Assembly (NCBI GenBank): GCA_000526435.1
Contig: JAGB01000004.1
Span: 96,001 to 160,000 of the forward strand
DNA: 64,000 bases
Origin: Caldicoprobacter oshimai DSM 21659
GTDB taxonomy: Bacteria; Bacillota; Clostridia; Caldicoprobacterales; Caldicoprobacteraceae
Direction: 5' to 3'
Part shown: positions 25,641-35,549 of the stretch, piece after piece
How positions within the stretch are numbered: the first letter of the stretch is position 1
How the letters are laid out: each line of letters starts with the position of its first letter
Made by a program: the position numbers and the translations under genes
The notes under the pieces: generated by a model
Seen by the model: only the letters and a program-made list of their open reading frames with translations
Databases searched by the model: none
Told to the model about the DNA's origin: nothing

Positions 25641-27038
25641 TCACTTAACAAGCTCGGCAATGGCGTGGGCATAGATTTTAGCATTCATCATCAGGTCCTC
25701 GATTTCTATATACTCATTCCTCTGATGTGCCATCTCGGGCTTTCCAGGGAAGACCGCTCCAAAGGCAACAGCATTTTTAATCGCCCTGGCGTAGGTACCG
25801 CCACCTATAGCAACAGTATAGGCGGGTTGCCCTGTTTGCTCCGCATATACCTTCTTCAGCGTTTGCACCAAGAAGTGGTCCTCGGGCACATAAAGAGGGC
25901 CCTGATGGTCTAAAACCTCTACCTCTACGCCATGCATGTCAGCCACCATGTGTATGCGTGCCAGTATTTCCTGTTCTTCAAAGCTCACTGGATAGCGTAT
26001 ATCGATAACGGCACGCCCGACCTGGCTGTCCACTTGAATCATGCCTAAATTGAGGGTGAGCTTCCCCGAAAGCTGATCTTCCAGCGCCAGCCCCATGGAT
26101 TGGCCGTCAACCTGCATTCCAATGGCCTCACTGAGAAAAGCGATGAACCTCTCCATCTCGCTATATCCCAGTCCCAGAGCTGACAGGCAGAGCAGCATCT
26201 GACCAATGGCGTTCTTCCCTTTTTCAGGCATGCTGGCGTGAGCGAGTTGACCAATAGATTTAACGATTACAGTATCTCTATCACCCAATTCAACCTCTAT
26301 CGTATATCCCGATTTACTTTTTAGGTTTTCAATGTCTTTAATCAATTTTTCCCTATCAACGCCTGGCCCAAAAACGCAGATGCACTCGTCGGGCACCACA
26401 TTTGGCCTCTGGCCCCCGTATATTTTTTCAATCCCGATAGAAGATTTTTGCCCACTGGAAAACTTCTTACACAAGGCTATGTGCAAAATTCCCTTTTCGG
26501 CGTTGATAATAGGATAGCGTCCGTCAGGGCTCATCCCAAAATCGGGTACTGCCTCTCGCTTAAAATAATATTTGAGGTCCTCCCAGCCGCTCTCCTCATC
26601 GGTGCCCAGTATTAGTCTCACCTTCTTATTTACCGGGATCCCGGACTGCATAACGGCTTTCATGGCATAAAGCACCGCAATGGTTGGCCCTTTATCGTCA
26701 ATTGCTCCTCTGCCGTAAATCCTGCCATCGTGAATCTCCCCGCCATACGGTGGATAAGTCCACCCACTTCCTTCGGGCACCACATCCAAATGCGTTAATA
26801 TCCCCAGCATCTTTTCCCCTTGACCGAATTCTATATGGCCAGCATAGCCATCTACGTTTTTCGTCTCAAACCCGAGCCTTCTGCCAAGGGTCAACACGTA
26901 GTCAAGCGCCCTGTAGACATCCTCGCCAAACGGCTTGCCAGGCTGTGGCTCCCCCTCTACGCTGGGTATGGCCACCAGCTCCTGAGTCGAACGTATTATT
27001 TCGTCCCTGTACGATTCAATGATGTGGTTCAAATCCAT
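25641..27038 (-). CDS. pepV: M20 family dipeptidase PepV
   Basis: A 465-aa Zn aminodipeptidase of the PepV/Sapep group. Metal ligands and catalytic residues: LTHLDVVPEG (His, then the catalytic Asp), GAIDDKGP (bridging Asp), GTDEESGW (catalytic Glu and the next Glu ligand), MSPDGRYPIINAEKG (Asp), and AHQRNEYI near the C-terminus (His). A lid domain spans about residues 180-370. Start ATG with GGAGGG upstream. The likely role is final cleavage of imported dipeptides. Confidence 0.92.
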   Translation of the reverse strand: MDLNHIIESYRDEIIRSTQELVAIPSVEGEPQPGKPFGEDVYRALDYVLTLGRRLGFETKNVDGYAGHIEFGQGEKMLGILTHLDVVPEGSGWTYPPYGGEIHDGRIYGRGAIDDKGPTIAVLYAMKAVMQSGIPVNKKVRLILGTDEESGWEDLKYYFKREAVPDFGMSPDGRYPIINAEKGILHIALCKKFSSGQKSSIGIEKIYGGQRPNVVPDECICVFGPGVDREKLIKDIENLKSKSGYTIEVELGDRDTVIVKSIGQLAHASMPEKGKNAIGQMLLCLSALGLGYSEMERFIAFLSEAIGMQVDGQSMGLALEDQLSGKLTLNLGMIQVDSQVGRAVIDIRYPVSFEEQEILARIHMVADMHGVEVEVLDHQGPLYVPEDHFLVQTLKKVYAEQTGQPAYTVAIGGGTYARAIKNAVAFGAVFPGKPEMAHQRNEYIEIEDLMMNAKIYAHAIAELVK

Positions 27039-27129
27039 AAAAAAATCCCTCCCTGAATTTAAAATTTATCCTCAACACTGAACCCCGCTGTTGTGCTCGC
27101 CAGTTTTTTACGGCCTACCCTAAAAAGGT

Positions 27130-27396
27130 TTAAAGTACCTCCTCAACGCTGAAGCCTTTTCCCTCTACTTCCCTGGTATCTATTATTGACATAAATGCAC
27201 CAGGATCAACCTTGTGCACCACTTCCCTGAGCTTTGACAGCTCCATGGTTCGTACCACCATGTATATAATAAGCAGCGATATGATGTCAGTACCGCCTAG
27301 CGAACCACGGTTCCTTATTATGATGCCCGTTCCCGTTCCCGAAATCAATCCACCGAAAATGGCTGCAATCATAGTATCCTTTACATCTATTGTCCA
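27130..27396 (-). pseudogene. YitT family membrane protein, deleted remnant
   Basis: The frame starts WTIDVKDTMIAAIFGGLISG and GSLGGTDIISLL, the middle of a YitT/DUF161 membrane domain. It then jumps at about residue 31 to IIYMVVRTMELSKLREVVHKVDPGAFMSIIDTREVEGKGF, the C-terminal end of the DUF2179 domain. The N-terminal helices and about 100 internal residues are missing compared with the usual 280 aa. It is therefore a broken copy, though a short ORF remains. Confidence 0.75.
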
Positions 27397-27704
27397 CTAC
27401 TATTCCGCTATTTGCAACTAATCTATATTATAACACAAAAATACCGTTTATGTATTTTTAAGCCAATTATCAGAAATTTTCGTTTCTTTCTAAAAGTTTT
27501 TGTACAAAAGGGGCTGCATCGGCGTGCAAAACATGGTAAAATAAGTTGGGGGTCATGCTAATTCTAACTGCAGTGGCCTGTTCAAAAGCTGGCTGGTAAA
27601 TCTTACATAAATTTGTTAGCCGATAAAATGCGTGCAAACGGTATCCACCGAATTTTTTGATAAAATCATTCAAAACCACAAAATCATTAAAAAGGAGTGT
27701 TCAA

Positions 27705-28439
27705 ATGATGAAGATCATAATATGCAAAAATTATGAAGAGATGAGCCAAACGGCAGCTGAAATTGTGGCCAAACAAATAAACAGCAATCCCCACACTGTT
27801 CTCGGCCTGGCAACCGGCAGTACGCCTGTGGGGATGTATAAAAATTTGGTTAAGATGAACAAAGAAGGCAAAGTTGACTTTTCCAACGTGGTAACCTTTA
27901 ATCTCGATGAATATGTGGGGCTTGACAAGGACCATCCCTGCAGCTACCACAGATTTATGGACGAAAACCTCTTCAATCACATAAACATAAAGAGGGAAAA
28001 CATACATCTGCCCAACGGTACAGCTCCCTCCCTGGAAGAAGAATGCAAAACCTATGAAAAGATGATAGCCCATGCTGGTGGCATTGATTTGCAGGTGTTG
28101 GGCATCGGACATAATGGCCACATCGGCTTTAACGAACCGGGTACCCCATTCCATTCCCTCACGCACGTTGTGGAGCTGGCACAGCGCACCATCGAAGCAA
28201 ACTCCAGGTTCTTCAACTCACCAGACGAAGTACCGCGTAAAGCCATTTCAATGGGCATAAAAACCATTATGCAGGCACGAAAGATCCTGCTTTTGGCCTC
28301 TGGAAAGGACAAAGCAGAGATTATAAGCAAAGCACTTCATGGGCCTATCACCACCGATGTGCCCGCCTCGGTACTCCAGCTTCATCCAAATGTAACAGTC
28401 ATCCTTGATGAAGACGCAGCATCCGCTTTGGACAGGTAA
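27705..28439 (+). CDS. nagB: Glucosamine-6-phosphate deaminase
   Basis: A 244-aa enzyme converting GlcN-6-P to fructose-6-P and ammonia. Family motifs: [22 protein letters not shown] (catalytic Asp), [18 protein letters not shown] (catalytic His and Glu), and a C-terminal [17 protein letters not shown] chose the ATG at 27705 (7 nt after AAAGGAG) over an in-frame ATG at 27657 without a site. It converges on the murein-sugar cluster and supplies its final step. No nagA (deacetylase) is in the window. Confidence 0.95.
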   Translation: MMKIIICKNYEEMSQTAAEIVAKQINSNPHTVLGLATGSTPVGMYKNLVKMNKEGKVDFSNVVTFNLDEYVGLDKDHPCSYHRFMDENLFNHINIKRENIHLPNGTAPSLEEECKTYEKMIAHAGGIDLQVLGIGHNGHIGFNEPGTPFHSLTHVVELAQRTIEANSRFFNSPDEVPRKAISMGIKTIMQARKILLLASGKDKAEIISKALHGPITTDVPASVLQLHPNVTVILDEDAASALDR

Positions 28440-28473
28440 AGGTGAAAAACCTTCAAGGCTTAAAAATAAAAGA

Positions 28474-28507
28474 AAGGCTACTGATCAACTCGGTAGCCTT
28501 TTTTATA
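28474..28507 (+). terminator. Terminator of nagB, possibly bidirectional
   Basis: AAAGGCTAC/GTAGCCTTT stem with an 11-nt loop, followed by TTTT, between nagB and the convergent binding-protein gene. Confidence 0.85.
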
Positions 28508-28521
28508 AGCAAGGTTAATAC

Positions 28522-30132
28522 TTATTTTGTCAACATTTTCCATGCCTCTCTTCCTTCATCCAGAATCTCCTGCAAACCTACTGCCTTTAGCTTTTCATAC
28601 TCGCTATAGAATTCCTCAATGCTTATCTCACCGGTTATACACTGAGCCAGCAGCCCCTCTAATTTGGGGAATATTTGCGCCTGATATTCGGTATATGCCT
28701 TGGTATTCAAGACAGGAATCGGTGTGAAGAAATACTCTTTCCCAACATATAGGGCGTCATAGAATAACTTCATAGGTTCGGAAATCTCTTCATAAGTTTT
28801 GCCGCCCAACAAAACTTGCATATAGGCATCTTCTGTGAACAAATGAGGGAAAGGTGTAAAGTTCAATCCGGCTTTTCTGAATTCAGCAAAAGACTCATTA
28901 TAAGGCGCCTTCAATACCGGTTTCCCATCTACAATTTCATGATGCACCCCTTCAATACCATAGGACATCAACCTTATTCCTTCTTCACTGAATACATAAT
29001 TGAAGAACTTGATTATATTTTCTGCTTTATCTTCAGCGGCAACAGTAATGGCAGCACCACCGCTCACTCTTACTCTGGACGGTATACCCCTCTTCCCTTG
29101 TGGTCCCTGTATAGGTTTTACTCCTATCAACGTGGCTTTTGGATCAATTTCCCTAAGCACTTCTGTTGTGGTTCTTGTATTGGCAGCCCAGGTCATCATT
29201 GAGCCTGCAAGATTGGCTTGAGCTACCTTTTCTAACTCAGGATTATTGACAAACGTTCCTCTTGTAGCAAATTCTTTATCCAACAATCCTTCTTTGTACA
29301 ATGCTCGCATTTCTTCCAAGAAAAGTTTAAATTCTGGGAGCTCATACATTAAGGTATAATTCCCTTCAGCATCCAGCGTAAATCCTATCTTATTAGCAAC
29401 GTTTATCCCAAAGGCAGGCAATAGCGAATAAATATCACCAGCATATGGAACTTCATTGGTTGGATCCCCATCACCATTGGCATCCTGCTCTTTAAAGGCT
29501 CTCCAAGCAGCCTTCCACTCATCCCATGTCTCGGGTATCTTATCTATTCCTACATTTTCTAGCCAATCCTTACGAATTTGCATTGCATAAGCAGGATCAA
29601 AATCAAGAATAAAAGGTATATGGTATATTTTACCATCTACCACTTGCCTCACATGGAAATAATCCTCCTCTTTTAAACTGTTTAAAATATTCTGCCCGTG
29701 CTTTTCTAATAGTTCATCTAATGGAATTATTGCTCCTTCATTGATTAGCGTAGGTATGCTTGCTCCAGCTATCATGTCAGGTATATTCCCAGAAGCAAGC
29801 GTAACCGATACCTTATCCGCATAATTAGCCGCTGGGTACCACTGAAACTCAATTTCTGTATTGGTCCTTTTCATCAATTCATCAAAGATTGGATTTCCTT
29901 CTTGTGGATGGTCTCCCCAAATGCTTCCCATATAACTAAATTTGAACGTTTCTTTAAATAAGGTATCATTTTTCTCTTCACCCTCATTAGTCTCTTCAGA
30001 AGGAGTTGTTGCATGCTGTTCTGTTTCTGTACTAACTTTATCATTGGTTTTATCTTTTGAACAGCCAGAAAAAATAGACACTAACATAATAAAAACCGTT
30101 AGCAACACTGCAATTTTTCTAAATCCTTTCAC
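28522..30132 (-). CDS. Carbohydrate ABC transporter substrate-binding lipoprotein
   Basis: A 536-aa extracellular lipoprotein with a lipobox ending FSGC at residue 24 and a Ser/Thr/Glu-rich linker. Type 1/LplA-YtcQ family features follow: FKFSYMGSIWGDHPQEGNP, MKRTNTEIEFQW, DMIAGASIPTLINEGAIIPLDELLEKHG, and an EF-hand-like DANGDGDPTNEVPYAGD loop. It belongs with the two upstream permeases. No ATPase gene is present, as is usual for this family, which shares an MsmX-type ATPase. The cluster context suggests muropeptide or amino-sugar oligosaccharides as cargo. Confidence 0.9.
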   Translation of the reverse strand: MKGFRKIAVLLTVFIMLVSIFSGCSKDKTNDKVSTETEQHATTPSEETNEGEEKNDTLFKETFKFSYMGSIWGDHPQEGNPIFDELMKRTNTEIEFQWYPAANYADKVSVTLASGNIPDMIAGASIPTLINEGAIIPLDELLEKHGQNILNSLKEEDYFHVRQVVDGKIYHIPFILDFDPAYAMQIRKDWLENVGIDKIPETWDEWKAAWRAFKEQDANGDGDPTNEVPYAGDIYSLLPAFGINVANKIGFTLDAEGNYTLMYELPEFKLFLEEMRALYKEGLLDKEFATRGTFVNNPELEKVAQANLAGSMMTWAANTRTTTEVLREIDPKATLIGVKPIQGPQGKRGIPSRVRVSGGAAITVAAEDKAENIIKFFNYVFSEEGIRLMSYGIEGVHHEIVDGKPVLKAPYNESFAEFRKAGLNFTPFPHLFTEDAYMQVLLGGKTYEEISEPMKLFYDALYVGKEYFFTPIPVLNTKAYTEYQAQIFPKLEGLLAQCITGEISIEEFYSEYEKLKAVGLQEILDEGREAWKMLTK

Positions 30133-30242
30133 TTTAAAACACCCCTTTTACCTTTTAGTTTTCTATATAAAAACTTTAAAAATACATATTTATATGTGTT
30201 GTTATTTAGCCTGGTTTAACAAGAATCAGCCTTTTTATAAAA

Positions 30243-31136
30243 TCAACCTTTTATAGAACCGATCATAACGCCTTTTACAAAATACTTTTGAATAAACGGA
30301 TAGATAACAAGCATAGGTAACATAGCAACAAAAATAACCGCGTGTTGCACTTGCTGAGGAATCAGCATCGACCCTTCCCCAGTCTGTACTACATCTGTAA
30401 GCTCATATATGGCCCCTGAAGCTTGCAAAACGATATCATATAATACTATCTGAAGCGTATATTTCATTCTATCGTTTAGATACATAAGAGGCGGCAAGAA
30501 ACTATTCCAATGCCCAACAATATACCACAAAGATATAGTTGCCAACACCGGTTTAGATACGGGTAATACAATTTTAAACATGCATACAATATCGTTGGCT
30601 CCGTCAAGTTTAGCTGACTCTATCAATGATTTGTGAATAGTGGAAAAAAAGCTTCTTAACACGACTATGTAGTAAGCCGGAGCCAGGAAATTTAAAATTA
30701 ACGCCCAATGTGAATTTATTAGTTTCAGCTTTTGCATCACCAAGTATGTTGGTATTAACCCCCCGCCAAACCACATAGTGAATAAAATCATATAGCTATA
30801 TACTTTTTTACCATAAAAATCCCCGAAGGCGAGCGGATAAGCTGCAAAACAAGTCATAATAAGTCCTATTATACATCCTACACTTGCTACAAAGATAGTA
30901 TTTCCATAAGAAATCCATATGTATTTGTTACTAAATATGTTTTCGTAGCCCTTAAAAGTTAATTGCACAGGATAAAACGAAACCTCACCACGCAAAATAG
31001 GGCCGCTTGAGCTCAACGAAATTGCAAGTACATTAAGCACCGGATAAATAAAAGCTATACCAAGTAAGCACATTATAATAACATTGACCGAGTCGAATAT
31101 TTTCTCCCCTATGCTGTTTTTATTTCGGATAGACAT
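30243..31136 (-). CDS. Sugar ABC transporter permease (LplC/YtcP type)
   Basis: A 297-aa inner-membrane permease with six hydrophobic segments. The EAA loop is seen as SLIESAKLDGANDIVCMFKIVLPVSKPVLA. The sequence ends VKGVMIGSIKG, typical of the LplC branch. GAAAGGAAGG precedes the start. It lies 35 bp after the partner permease. Confidence 0.92.
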   Translation of the reverse strand: MSIRNKNSIGEKIFDSVNVIIMCLLGIAFIYPVLNVLAISLSSSGPILRGEVSFYPVQLTFKGYENIFSNKYIWISYGNTIFVASVGCIIGLIMTCFAAYPLAFGDFYGKKVYSYMILFTMWFGGGLIPTYLVMQKLKLINSHWALILNFLAPAYYIVVLRSFFSTIHKSLIESAKLDGANDIVCMFKIVLPVSKPVLATISLWYIVGHWNSFLPPLMYLNDRMKYTLQIVLYDIVLQASGAIYELTDVVQTGEGSMLIPQQVQHAVIFVAMLPMLVIYPFIQKYFVKGVMIGSIKG

Positions 31137-31171
31137 CTGAGAACCTTCCTTTCTCTCGCCCGTGTCTGTCT

Positions 31172-32101
31172 CTAGATTAAACTTATCTCAGAGTATTTTT
31201 TACTTAGCTTATTGGCCAACAATACAAGAATTAAACTAATCACGCCATTGAACAATCCAACCGCTGTAGCAAAGCTATAGTTACTTCGAGTTATTCCCAT
31301 TTTGTATACATAGGTAGATAAAACCTCTGAAACTCGAATATTTTGCGCATTTTGCAATAAATATACTTTCTCAAAACCTACTGATAGTAAATTCCCTATT
31401 TGTAATATAAGCATTATTATAATAGTTGTCGAAATACCAGGTATTGTTATATATAATATTTGTTGATAGCGTTTTGCACCATCAATAACTGCAGATTCAT
31501 ATAATTCTGTGTCTATTCCAGAAATAGCAGATAAATAAATAATAGAATTCCACCCAATCCCCTGCCAAATACCCGATAAAATCATAATTGGTCTAAAATA
31601 TTCTGGATCACCAATGAAGTGTATAGGCTCATACCCCAAACTTTTTATAATACTATTCAATGTACCGATAGAAGGCGATAAGAAGGTTTTGATCATACTG
31701 ACCACAACCACTGTAGATAAAAAGTAGGGTAAATAACTAACGGTCTGAATAGCTCTCTTAAATTTGCTATTAGATAATTCGTTTAACAATAAGGCAAAAA
31801 TGATGGGTGCCGGAAAGGCAAAAATTAAGCTTAATATGTTAAGATATATGGTATTCCATATGATTTGAAAGAAGTCGGGACTTTTGAAAAAGGCTATAAA
31901 ATGTTTCAACCCTACAAAATCACTTCCTTTAAACCCTTTCAAAATTTTGAAATCATAAAACGCTACTCTCAGCCACCACATTGGCCAATATTTGAATATT
32001 ATATAATAAACAACAACAGGCAAAATCATAAGATAAATATATCGATCAGCCCATAGCTTTGTTGCAACCTTTCTATAATTTATATTTTTGAATCTCCTCA
32101 T
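31172..32101 (-). CDS. Sugar ABC transporter permease (LplB type)
   Basis: A 309-aa inner-membrane permease with six hydrophobic segments. The EAA loop is ELYESAVIDGAKRYQQILYITIPGIS. The N-terminus YLMILPVVVYYIIFKYWPMWW is typical of LplB. It is the first gene of a three-gene import operon with its own promoter (32223-32251). Confidence 0.92.
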   Translation of the reverse strand: MRRFKNINYRKVATKLWADRYIYLMILPVVVYYIIFKYWPMWWLRVAFYDFKILKGFKGSDFVGLKHFIAFFKSPDFFQIIWNTIYLNILSLIFAFPAPIIFALLLNELSNSKFKRAIQTVSYLPYFLSTVVVVSMIKTFLSPSIGTLNSIIKSLGYEPIHFIGDPEYFRPIMILSGIWQGIGWNSIIYLSAISGIDTELYESAVIDGAKRYQQILYITIPGISTTIIIMLILQIGNLLSVGFEKVYLLQNAQNIRVSEVLSTYVYKMGITRSNYSFATAVGLFNGVISLILVLLANKLSKKYSEISLI

Positions 32102-32191
32102 TCACACCCTTCTTTCCATGGTAATTTCTACTGTCCATGTCGCCGATAATATTAAATGAGGAAATCAAATGGCATTATTACATTGCTTTAA

Positions 32192-32251
32192 ATGAGGTCT
32201 CTCATCACCCTCTTCATTTCTTATATTAGCAAATAATCAAGGTTTTGTCAA
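32192..32251 (-). promoter_or_regulatory. Promoter and operator candidate of the ABC importer operon
   Basis: A near-consensus minus-strand promoter: TTGACA (32246-32251), 17-bp spacer, TAATAT (32223-32228). About 18 bp downstream of the -10 lies the inverted repeat ATGAG-AGAC-CTCAT (32192-32205), a candidate site for the RpiR protein encoded next door. Confidence 0.7.
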
Positions 32252-32301
32252 CTATATTTCATTTTTAAAAACGATTTTTTGAAAAAAATTTTTGTAAACT
32301 G

Positions 32302-33174
32302 TTACGCCTTATGGTTTACGGTATACTGGGATGTCCTGGTAAGCAAATCCTTCACATTTTCATATTCCTTATTCGCAACCCCAGTAAATAAGATGTCTAT
32401 TACCGTAAGCTGCGCAATACGTGATCCCATAGCACCGCTTCTTTTCTCAATCTCTGGTGTGCTGATAAAAAGAGTTATATCGGCTTTGCTGGCAATTGGA
32501 TTCTTGCCGTATTTAGTAATGCTTATCACTGTACAACCCAATTCTTTAGCAATCTCAAGGCACTCTATCATCTCCTTGGTACGCCCTGAATAAGATATTA
32601 TAACCGCCACATCATTTTCTCCCAATAAATAAGTATGAGTCAACTGCATATGGAAATCCGTTGGTGCTATAGCATTTTTGCCTATCCTTACAAACTTATA
32701 GGCAGCGTCTTGAGCCACCAGTCCAGAAGCTCCAACGCCAAGAAACAAGATCTTTCCGGCTTTGCTGAGAGCATCTATGGCCTTTTTGACGCTATCAGCA
32801 TCCAGTATCTTTTGTGTATCCGATATTGCTCTACCATTTAACAAACTCACATTGTCAATAATGCTTTCTATACTGGTATATCCTTTAATATCCGTATACA
32901 GCTGCTCTTCTTCACCAGCTTCGCTTTTCTCCCTGGCAAGGCCATTCATGACATAAGCCTTTTTGAAATCCTTAAGCCCTGAATAGCCCAATAACTTACA
33001 AAATCTAACCCATGCCGCTTCACTAACCCCTGTTTTCTCAGCTAATTCTTGAATTGAAAGGGTAAACACTTCCTCAATATTGTTGAGAAGATAATCGGCT
33101 ATCTTTTTCTCGGTAGGATTTAGTTCATTATATATATTCTTAATCTTCAAAACATAATCGTGTTGAGCAGACAT
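32302..33174 (-). CDS. RpiR/MurR family transcriptional regulator
   Basis: A 290-aa regulator. The N-terminal RpiR HTH (residues 10-85) has NPTEKKIADYLLNNIEEVF, LAEKTGVSEAAWVRFCKLLGYSGLKDF. The SIS sugar-phosphate domain (about 125-265) has LFLGVGASGLVAQDAAYKF and ISYSGRTKEMIE. By family knowledge MurR binds MurNAc-6-phosphate, and the cluster fits that ligand. It has its own promoter: ATGACA (33252-33257), 17 bp, TATAAT (33229-33234). Confidence 0.9.
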   Translation of the reverse strand: MSAQHDYVLKIKNIYNELNPTEKKIADYLLNNIEEVFTLSIQELAEKTGVSEAAWVRFCKLLGYSGLKDFKKAYVMNGLAREKSEAGEEEQLYTDIKGYTSIESIIDNVSLLNGRAISDTQKILDADSVKKAIDALSKAGKILFLGVGASGLVAQDAAYKFVRIGKNAIAPTDFHMQLTHTYLLGENDVAVIISYSGRTKEMIECLEIAKELGCTVISITKYGKNPIASKADITLFISTPEIEKRSGAMGSRIAQLTVIDILFTGVANKEYENVKDLLTRTSQYTVNHKA

Positions 33175-33228
33175 AAACTCAGCCTCTTCCTTTCTTTAGT
33201 AAATTTTTAAAAACCATATTCAGTCAAT

Positions 33229-33257
33229 ATTATACCTCATTCATCATCTTTTGTCAT
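33229..33257 (-). promoter_or_regulatory. Promoter of the rpiR gene
   Basis: Minus-strand ATGACA, 17-bp spacer, TATAAT, about 55 bp upstream of the rpiR start. Confidence 0.55.
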
Positions 33258-33394
33258 ACATACCTTATTGTTTCAATTACTCAAACACCAAATCTCATAA
33301 TGTGAAATCTCCTGGTCACTTTAAAGCCCGTCTTCCTTATACAAATTCCCTGCCGCGCTTTTTTCAGACGTCCATAAACATCTCAAACTCCCCC

Positions 33395-34585
33395 TTACAT
33401 ACAAATTTTCCCCATTACCACCGGATGTTTGGCGCCCGTAGCTTTGGGTATATTGTTAAAATGGCCATTTATAGCCTCATTTGCAAGAATGGCAAAAGCT
33501 ACAGCTTCCTTGGCATCGCTATTGAACCCCATATCCTCTTGTGTCATTACTTCCATCTCAGGTAAATACTCTTTTATCATCCTAATCAGCGTTTTATTAT
33601 AGCTTCCTCCACCGCTGATAATCACCCTATCAATCTTGTACAATGGTATTATAAAATCCCTATAGCTGTTTGCTATGGATTTTGCAGTTAGGGCGGTTAC
33701 CGTAGCGACCAAATCGCATTTATCGAGATTTAATCTGGCCGCTCTTTCCATAAGCCTGTCCACATAGGATGCCCCAAAGTACTCTCTGCCCGTTGTCTTA
33801 GGAGGCCTTTTAACAAAATATTCATCCTTTAATAATTCATCCAACAGCTGGCTGTTAACCCTCCCTTTGCTTGCCAAATGTCCGTCTTTATCATATTTCA
33901 ATACCCCTCCTGTAACCCTTTTGACCACTTCATCAATAACCATATTGCCAGGGCCTGTATCAAAAGCCATTACATCTTCAACTCCACACGCAGCAGGCAA
34001 TACAGTGACATTAGCAATTCCGCCGATATTCTGCAAAGCTATAGTATTTTCTGGATTGCGATACAATATATAGTCGGTATATGGTACCAGCGGCGCTCCA
34101 TCTCCCCCTGCAGCCACATCCCTTACCCTAAAATCGCCAACCGTCACAATGCCGGTTCTTTCGGCAATAACCGCTGGCTCGCCGATTTGAAAAGTGGATT
34201 TAATCCTATAACTTAAATCCTCAATTATTTGAGGAATATGGTAAATGGTCTGGCCGTGCGAACCTATAAGGTCAACGTTATTGGGGCTCATATGCGCTTT
34301 TTTAATGATTTTCAAAGCTGCTTCAGCAAACAACTCTCCCAGCAAAAAATTCATATGACAAATCTTTTCTACAGTGCTTGTTGATGGCTCAAACAATTCG
34401 AATATTCTTTCCCTTACATGATCATCGTAAGAAAAATTTTCAAATTCCAACAATTCTATCTTTGTATCAAGCCCTTTCCCCCTAATCCTTACAAGGGCAG
34501 CATCAATCCCGTCAACAGAAGTACCCGACATAAGCCCTATGACTAACCTTTCTTCCTTTCGGTAAATCTCAATAAGCCTATTCAT
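33395..34585 (-). CDS. anmK: Anhydro-N-acetylmuramic acid kinase
   Basis: A 396-aa kinase that opens and phosphorylates 1,6-anhydroMurNAc to MurNAc-6-P. It has GLMSGTSVDGIDAALV at the N-terminus, IGSHGQTIYH, VGDFRVRDVAAGGDGAPLVPYTD, QNIGGIANVTVLP, AFDTGPGNMVID and ISGGGSYN. It is complete for the family. It sits 23 bp after the MurK-like kinase gene. Firmicutes rarely have lytic transglycosylase-rich walls, so the substrate may come from imported Gram-negative debris or from the cell's own SpoIID-like enzymes. Confidence 0.94.
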   Translation of the reverse strand: MNRLIEIYRKEERLVIGLMSGTSVDGIDAALVRIRGKGLDTKIELLEFENFSYDDHVRERIFELFEPSTSTVEKICHMNFLLGELFAEAALKIIKKAHMSPNNVDLIGSHGQTIYHIPQIIEDLSYRIKSTFQIGEPAVIAERTGIVTVGDFRVRDVAAGGDGAPLVPYTDYILYRNPENTIALQNIGGIANVTVLPAACGVEDVMAFDTGPGNMVIDEVVKRVTGGVLKYDKDGHLASKGRVNSQLLDELLKDEYFVKRPPKTTGREYFGASYVDRLMERAARLNLDKCDLVATVTALTAKSIANSYRDFIIPLYKIDRVIISGGGSYNKTLIRMIKEYLPEMEVMTQEDMGFNSDAKEAVAFAILANEAINGHFNNIPKATGAKHPVVMGKICM

Positions 34586-34608
34586 ACCTCTTACCCTTCC
34601 CCGTATGC

Positions 34609-35535
34609 TTAAATAAGCTTGATAGACTTCAAAGCCACTATCACAGCTCCTCTTGAAGCGTCTGCCTTTGCCTTTTCAACGGTCACATTTGGATACTCTT
34701 TGGTAAGCAGCTTGACGAACTCCTTATAGACCAAAAGGTTGTTTATTAAAACGCTGCCGCTTACCACGACCATTATAGCATCCTGCTCCGCCTTTATCCC
34801 TCTTATAGCAGCCTTTGCGAGCAAAAAAAGCTGCTCTGCCGCATCCATAAGTATCTCCTTAGCCTTGTTGTCACCCTTTTTGTGCGCCTGGTCAACCACT
34901 TTTGCCAACGCCGCAATCTCGCTCTTTCTTATATCCTTTCTGTACACAAACCGCACAAACTCCTCAGGAGTGGCTATGCCAATCTCCTCCATCAGCATGG
35001 GTAGCAAATGGGTGTAAGGTTCTCTTCCGTCATAACATCTCAAAGCGGCTTTTATGGCCTCAAGGCCAATATAATAAGCGCTTCCCTCATCTCCAACAAT
35101 ATGCCCCCATCCACCAACCCTTACCCTTTCACCGTTCTTACCAATCCCATAGGCTATTGACCCCGTACCTGCAATAACAGCAATGCCTTCCCTTCCACCT
35201 GTCATCTCTGCAATAACTATTTCGGCGTCGTTGGTTATTACAATATTCCCTTTTAGCCCTAAAGATTTCACGTAGTCCTTTATAACCTCTTGTTCTTCCT
35301 TCCTGCCCGCTCCCGCGCTACCAATACATATAGCTTTGCAATCTTCTATGTTTAAACCAGCATGTTCCACTGCATTCCCTATCAAGGACTTCAGGGCATC
35401 ATATACCTGAGATTCTTCCTGGGCCCTTATATTAGTAGAACCGCCGTATTCAGTGAGGATAATATTGCCCCGCAAATCAGCTATCGAAATGGCGCTTTTT
35501 GTACCGCCGCCATCAATGCCAATGACGTACTCCAC
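34609..35535 (-). CDS. murK: BadF/BadG-type N-acetylmuramate/N-acetylglucosamine kinase (MurK-like)
   Basis: A 308-aa ASKHA-fold kinase: phosphate-1 motif VIGIDGGGTKSAISI, GSAGAGRKEE, AVIAGTGSIAYGI, and VGDEGSAYYIGLEAI. Clostridium acetobutylicum MurK, of this family, phosphorylates MurNAc and GlcNAc, and cluster context supports the same. The GTG at 35535 has AGGTGGGGAGG upstream. The ATG at 35553 overlaps the nagZ stop but lacks a site. The symbol is by context and family; a plain GlcNAc kinase is the alternative. Confidence 0.8.
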   Translation of the reverse strand: MEYVIGIDGGGTKSAISIADLRGNIILTEYGGSTNIRAQEESQVYDALKSLIGNAVEHAGLNIEDCKAICIGSAGAGRKEEQEVIKDYVKSLGLKGNIVITNDAEIVIAEMTGGREGIAVIAGTGSIAYGIGKNGERVRVGGWGHIVGDEGSAYYIGLEAIKAALRCYDGREPYTHLLPMLMEEIGIATPEEFVRFVYRKDIRKSEIAALAKVVDQAHKKGDNKAKEILMDAAEQLFLLAKAAIRGIKAEQDAIMVVVSGSVLINNLLVYKEFVKLLTKEYPNVTVEKAKADASRGAVIVALKSIKLI

Positions 35536-35549
35536 GCCTCCCCACCTCT

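Noticed and set aside
27470..27679. 69-aa minus-strand frame upstream of nagB
   Set aside because: The composition is plausible, but there is no clear ribosome site or known family and it occupies the nagB promoter region. Not supported enough to list.
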